DNA from: Diploscapter coronatus
Lineage: Eukaryota; Nematoda; Chromadorea; Rhabditida; Rhabditidae
DNA length: 64,000 bases
Assembly: GCA_964036155.1 (NCBI GenBank)
Contig: OZ038422.1
Location: 15,709,201 to 15,773,200, forward strand
Direction: 5' to 3'
A program made the position numbers and the translations under genes. The stretch's first letter is position 1; every line of letters starts with the position of its first letter. This document shows, in pieces, positions 61,249 to 64,000 of this stretch. The notes under the pieces were generated by a model. That model made no database searches. It was not told the origin of the DNA and was given only the letters and a program-made list of their open reading frames with translations.

Positions 61249-64000
61249 TCAAGCGAGATTTGAAAACAACCTGATAGCCAGAGCGATCATTATAGGCATA
61301 CCTGAAATTATATACTTTCTCTGGTCAATTTTTACTCTAATTACTTACCCAAACTCAACTTATTGGTGTATTTTGGTCCAAATTCGAATGTGAAATAATA
61401 GCCAGAATAAGTTATTTCGAAATTTTTGTTTGTTCTATTTTCGAAAAAGTTCCATCTCAGATATTTTCCGTTTCCACTGAAGAATGTTGAGTTATAGCTG
61501 GCTGTCTGGTTATCTCTGAATTTAAGTTTCATGACCATGAATTGAGTCATTCTGTTTACTTAGTATTCATTGTAATTATTTTCTTTTGTGTAGAAATAAA
61601 AGAAAAACGAATTCTTACAAATGCTGTGTGAAATCATTTCCATTTGCATCCCAAATTCGGAATTCCATTTCCCTAGTTTGAGATCCTTGAGGATCATTAA
61701 AGAATATGTTGGCGCTGGTTATGCTGATGCAGCTCATATTTGCCTCAGATACTTGAAAAATTGTATTTTCAATAATGATGCGAGATATTAAAAAATCTTA
61801 CAACTCGAAGTTCCATAATTGGATGTTGGATAATAATAGGCATATGAAGGAAACGGATACCATCGTGATGTGTAGAACCCTTTTCGACCAATTGTAGGAT
61901 TACGAAATTCCTCTGAAATACATTGAATTATTATTCAAACCACTAGCAAGCTGTGATGGTTTGTATCATCTTCTCATTGCTATCCTGTTTTCCAATCAAA
62001 TCGGTACCCAAAAAATAGTATGATATCTTTTTTCATACTATAGCCGCTCTATATCGCTAGGTTAGAGAGCATTTGATATGAAAAGAGAAAAAGAAGCTTC
62101 CTCGAAGAAGGCACGTAACGTGGAGATTTAGCCTCATATTCATATCTTCTTTGGCAGAATGTCTAAAGAGTTTGCTCATTGCTAGCAAATGCGAGCAGAT
62201 TTGATTGAAATAGGGAACACATAAAACTAGCGGTATTCTAATTATATGCTTGTTTTCCTATACCTACATATTGTTTCGGTCAAAGTAGGTGACAGTTCGT
62301 ATGTCGAAAAATACCGAGAAAGGCGAGAGACACAGGAAATTGCGTACCACTCTTTCCATTATTCTTCGCTAACTTTTTCTCTGGCACTCTGCCTCTCTTT
62401 GTGCATAGTTCATACGCGCATTTTTCGCAAGGAACTCTTTAACACACGAACTGTTATTTCATTTGACCGATACAATATAAAACGCGCTTTACCAACCACG
62501 CTCTTTGGCATCATAGGTAAATGTGAGATGCAGAGTGTGAATTCCTTTTGTGGCATAAAATGTTATAAGATATGGCGAAAGAAGTTGAGGAAGTAGATTA
62601 TCATCTGAGTTCTTCCTGAAATATTTATTGTGGCTGCAATATTAACGTTAATTATTACTTGTATGTAGCGATTCGATAAATGTCATGGCTGGTTGGCGCT
62701 CCTGCATCGAGGTATACTGTTGAATCATTCTAAAACATATTATCAAAATTAGTTAGGATTTTGGAATTATTTTTATAATTTCATCGTTACAAACCAATAT
62801 TATTGAAATTGAAGAAAAACTCATAGGTATTTCGAATTTTGAAATGCAGAAATAAAAAAAAAACTAACATCACTATCAAATGTAATGCCTGCAAGAAAAC
62901 TCAGTGGATCTAAATCACGGGTCCAGATTGTGAAAGCAGCAGAACCGTTCCTCGCATCCAGAACTACGTCCCAGGCATAGCTGGCGTTCATCTGAGCTTT
63001 CATTGTGCGATGTCTAGAAACAGTTCCATCTGCTGATTTGTATTTGGCAGTATCTGAAAGAAATCAATACTATCTTGGAAGATCATAATCGATAACAAAA
63101 TATGCTCAGGGATGTTGGAAGTCCGAGAAACTCGGGCCTTAGCCTCAGCCAATTTCGAAAGGTCGATCGAGGCCGAGTTCCAACATCCTTGAATATGCTG
63201 TAGTATCTCAGATTCGCATGCTATTCTCATTTATCATTTTAAGCAAACATGAGCATCGTATTGATTACATGGCTCATAGAAAAAGACGTCGGGTTTTCTA
63301 AGAAATAGTATGAGAAAGCAAGAGAAGAAAAGAAAAAAGCCGGTGTCTTTTTCTACGAGCCGATTACACCAATAATGGCGTAACTAATATTTCAGTCATA
63401 AAATAGAATTGATCAAAATTTTAAAAGGACTGACTCTCTGGAACATTGATAATAACTATATCGTTAGCTTGGGGGTCGATTTGTACAATCGTAATTTGAT
63501 TGTGAGACGATGAATCGAATGTTTGGTTTTGAATATACCAGAAGAATAGGCTAAACATGGATTATTCATTTCATTGATCGATTTTGATTTATTCACAAAT
63601 CTCTTACCTCCCCAGAGGAACGTTATTCGGACCACCGTAAACCAAATATCTCGTAGCATAATAAAATGGATAGTCGTATCCCAGTAGAAGGTCGACAGTT
63701 AGCTGAAATGAATATTTTATCATAAATTAATGGAGAGAAAAGGGTATTCAAATTAAATCTTATGTTTCCCCGGTGAAATTAATGAATAACATTTTCACAT
63801 AAGGAGGGTCATATTTCTTTTCAATTTTTGCATTTTTTTTTTCAAATTAGCAATAATGCGTCCTAAAATCTCACTGATTTCGACTGATTTGCCGTGATGA
63901 CATTCTTTCTCAACCCGTTACTTTGCGTAAGAAGAACAGCCCTCTTGTCGAGTCCTGTCGAATATGTCGCATTTATCGATGATGGCACTAAATTTGACTG
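61249..64000 (-). CDS. Large extracellular protein of unknown family, 5' end beyond the window
   Basis: At least nine exons are read. From the right edge: SSINATYSTGLDKRAVLLT (63880-64000), LTVDLLLGYDYPFYYATRY with YGGPNNVPLG (63608-63700), FFWYIQNQTFDSSSHNQIT (63432-63548) and YAWDVVLDARNGSAAFTIW (62868-63057). Then NDSTVYLDAGAPTSHDIYR (62665-62730), GFYTSRWYPFPSYAYYYPT (61805-61913), SCISITSANIFFNDPQGSQ (61620-61745) and LKFRDNQTASYNSTFFSGN (61350-61555). It ends MPIMIALAIRLFSNLA, a hydrophobic tail suggesting a GPI signal. Many N-glycosylation sites, few Cys and a pattern of beta strands suggest a CUB-like or other beta-sandwich surface protein. I do not recognise the family. One intron, about 61920-62660, is long; another holds two foldback elements. 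Confidence 0.65.
63100..63200. mobile_element. Small foldback element A in an intron
   Basis: ATATGCTCAGGGATGTTGGA at the left pairs with ATATTCAAGGATGTTGGAAC of the other strand at the right, and the match extends into a shared CTCGGGCC / CTCGGCC. It is about 100 bases in total, with no coding capacity. Confidence 0.75.
63260..63374. mobile_element. Small foldback element B in the same intron
   Basis: GATTACATGGCTCATAGAAA with AAGACGTCGGG pairs with GTAATCGGCTCGTAGAAAAA and GACACCGGCT of the other strand, arms of about 35 bases around a purine-rich loop of roughly 45 bases. It lies 60 bases from element A and is unrelated to it in sequence. Confidence 0.8.

Noticed and set aside
62246..62596. 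116-codon plus-strand ORF
   Set aside because: It lies in an intron of the minus-strand gene. Composition and lack of family match suggest chance, although a nested gene cannot be excluded.
1..64000. CRISPR array, rRNA, bacterial-type promoters or an integrated virus
   Set aside because: None seen. The window is intron-rich eukaryotic DNA with no reverse transcriptase, capsid or polymerase-like frames.

Overview
The window reads as a rhabditid nematode genome, most like Caenorhabditis. It is AT-rich, with compact multi-exon genes, introns mostly of 45-60 bases ending in TTTCAG, and splice acceptors just upstream of several start codons (candidate spliced-leader sites). Its gene families are typical of that group: oac acyltransferases, serpentine chemoreceptors, F-box proteins, ShK and C-type lectin proteins. 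I read the exons by eye on both strands and joined them by splice phase and family resemblance. Domain calls are therefore firmer than exact splice sites.

Layout: 1-2933 (-) oac-type acyltransferase, cut by the left edge; 3474-4448 (-) small secreted Gly/Gln/Arg-rich protein; 5249-7558 (+) ShK plus C-type lectin protein; 8989-10548 (-) fukutin-like gene, apparently broken; 11732-12796 (-) short-chain dehydrogenase. A stretch of about 9 kb without a recognisable gene (12797-22099) carries polypurine and polypyrimidine tracts. Next come 22100-24162 (-) mitochondrial carrier, 26271-28177 (-) mARC-type MOSC protein, and 29087-30147 (+) phospholipase A2-like protein without its catalytic pair.

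From 32 to 40 kb lies a chemoreceptor cluster: srt (+), srg/srv-like (-) and srx (-). An F-box gene (42369-44468, -) follows, then a four-helix membrane protein with PY motifs (46904-48429, +). A fourth chemoreceptor, srd-like (51826-53256, +), converges on a neprilysin-like pseudo-peptidase (53221-60107, -), and their coding ends overlap on opposite strands. The right edge holds a large secreted protein of unknown family (61249-64000, -), open at its 5' end.

The mobile fraction is rich. There are three copies of a SINE-like element with a tRNA-like head, at least four foldback elements, a TA-flanked mariner-like element, two elements ending in AGGGACCGC-type repeats, and a pair of longer diverged repeats. 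Most lie in introns or gene flanks.

No operon is evident: neighbouring genes on the same strand lie about 0.5 to 2 kb apart. The themes are environment sensing (chemoreceptors), secreted or surface proteins (lectin, PLA2-like, neprilysin-like, oac) and small-molecule metabolism (mARC, carrier, dehydrogenase). No single pathway links them. The most notable proteins are two family members that keep the fold but have lost catalytic residues.
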